Part shown: positions 5,819 through 6,449 of the stretch, one piece after another
How positions within the stretch are numbered: the first letter of the stretch is position 1
Layout of the letters: the number at the start of each line of letters is the position of its first letter
Source of the DNA: Betaproteobacteria bacterium
GTDB lineage: Bacteria; Pseudomonadota; Gammaproteobacteria; Burkholderiales; Burkholderiaceae_C
Length of the DNA stretch: 6,449 nucleotides
Reading direction: 5' to 3'
Assembly (NCBI GenBank): GCA_009927195.1
Contig: RFNL01000121.1
Location: 1-6,449 of the forward strand
Notes under the pieces: model-generated
What the model saw: only the letters and a program-made list of their open reading frames with translations
Databases searched by the model: none
Told to the model about the DNA's origin: nothing
Program-made: the position numbers and the translations under genes

Positions 5819-6449
5819 TGACCCCGGTGTTCACCTTGGGGCAGCGATGGCGGCAATTTCAGGCCTTGACCAAGCCGCGTGTGATCCAGTTGATTGTTTT
5901 TTGCGCCCTGATTGGCATGGTGCTGGCAGTGCCTGGTGTGCCCACTTGGGAAGAATTGCGCTTGGGGGCAGTGGCTTGCTTGGGCATTTGGTTGGTGGCT
6001 GGCGCGGCCGCCGCCTTCAATTGCATCGTCGAGCAAAGCATAGATGCGCGCATGCGCCGCACCGCTTGGCGACCCACGGCCAAAGGGGAATTGAGCAATG
6101 CCCAAACCCTGCTGTTTTCTGCCACCTTGTGCTGCGCGGGTTCGTATTTGTTATGGGCTTATGTCAACCCTTTGACGATGTGGCTGACCTTTGCCACCTT
6201 TGTGGGATATGCGGTGATCTACACCGTGATCCTCAAACCCTTGACACCGCAAAACATTGTGATTGGCGGCGCTTCCGGCGCCATGCCCCCAGTGCTGGGC
6301 TGGGCGGCCATGACGGGAGATGTGGGGCCAGAAGCCCTGATGCTTTTTCTCATCATTTTTTTGTGGACACCGCCGCACTTTTGGGCCTTGGCTTTGTACC
6401 GGGTGGAGGACTACCGCAAGTCGGGCTTGCCGATGCTGCCCGTGACCCA
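5815..6449 (+). CDS. ctaB: Protoheme IX farnesyltransferase / heme O synthase (5' part, 3' end outside window)
   Basis: CtaB (CyoE), a UbiA-superfamily prenyltransferase, adds a farnesyl group to the 2-vinyl of heme B to form heme O, the substrate of CtaA. About 211 of the usual 290-300 codons are in the window; the frame is open to the last base. Features: LTKPRVIQLIVFCALIGM (helix 1); the first prenyl-diphosphate-binding motif as AFNCIVEQSIDARMRRTAWR, with Asn69, Glu73 and Asp77; LKPLTPQNIVIGGASGAMPP; WTPPHFWALALYRVEDY; and the second motif region DYRKSGLPMLPV. The N-x3-E-x3-D form, rather than N-x3-D-x3-D, is to my recollection common in betaproteobacterial CtaB. The start is ATGATG at 5815-5820; the first ATG overlaps the ctaA stop by 4 bases, so the two enzymes of consecutive steps are likely coupled. 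Confidence 0.97.
   Translation, partial: MMTPVFTLGQRWRQFQALTKPRVIQLIVFCALIGMVLAVPGVPTWEELRLGAVACLGIWLVAGAAAAFNCIVEQSIDARMRRTAWRPTAKGELSNAQTLLFSATLCCAGSYLLWAYVNPLTMWLTFATFVGYAVIYTVILKPLTPQNIVIGGASGAMPPVLGWAAMTGDVGPEALMLFLIIFLWTPPHFWALALYRVEDYRKSGLPMLPVT

Noticed and set aside
5246..6105. Open frames on the minus strand opposite ctaA and ctaB (5246-5707, 5542-6105)
   Set aside because: They have Gln/His-rich, non-domain-like translations and overlap each other and strongly supported plus-strand genes.
1..6449. A hidden novel system, mobile element, CRISPR array or RNA gene
   Set aside because: I saw no direct repeat arrays, terminal inverted repeats, transposase or integrase sequence, tRNA-like fold or riboswitch. 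Coding sequence fills nearly the entire window with a coherent oxidase locus.

Overview
The window is a stretch of a bacterial aa3-type cytochrome c oxidase (cox/cta) locus. Protein sequences and gene order point to a betaproteobacterium of the order Burkholderiales, most likely a Comamonadaceae relative such as a freshwater Limnohabitans- or Rhodoferax-like organism. The taxonomic clues are the order subunit I – tiny assembly protein – CtaG – DUF2970 – subunit III, a DUF2909-type two-helix gene on the opposite strand, then SURF1 – SCO-like protein – CtaA – CtaB. The exact genus is inference. Base composition is moderate, and leucine is very often coded by TTG throughout.

Layout on the plus strand: the 3' part of ctaD (subunit I, positions 1-997, 5' end outside the window); a 38-residue single-helix protein (1006-1122); ctaG/cox11 (1126-1722), a CuB insertion chaperone; a DUF2970 membrane protein (1719-1934) overlapping ctaG by 4 bases; ctaE/subunit III (1950-2831); and a strong intrinsic terminator (about 2852-2878). 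A small two-helix membrane protein follows on the minus strand (2938-3159). It converges on ctaE and diverges from the next block with only 30 bases between start codons. The second plus-strand block holds a SURF1-family gene (3190-3969), an SCO/SenC-like thioredoxin-fold protein (3947-4639, overlapping SURF1 by 23 bases), ctaA heme A synthase (4658-5818), and the 5' part of ctaB heme O synthase (5815-6449, cut by the window end).

The genes form one functional module. CtaB converts heme B to heme O and CtaA converts heme O to heme A. SURF1 assists heme a insertion, CtaG and possibly the SCO-like protein handle copper delivery, and CtaD and CtaE are structural subunits of the proton-pumping oxidase. 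The terminator after ctaE splits the locus into a structural-subunit transcript and a second block of assembly and heme-synthesis genes that probably has its own promoter.

I saw no mobile element, tRNA, rRNA, CRISPR array or defence system, and no stretch over 300 bases without a gene. The window is largely a well-understood housekeeping locus. The points worth a second look are the small membrane proteins, the divergent SCO-like protein, and the very compact divergent junction with a possibly leaderless minus-strand transcript.
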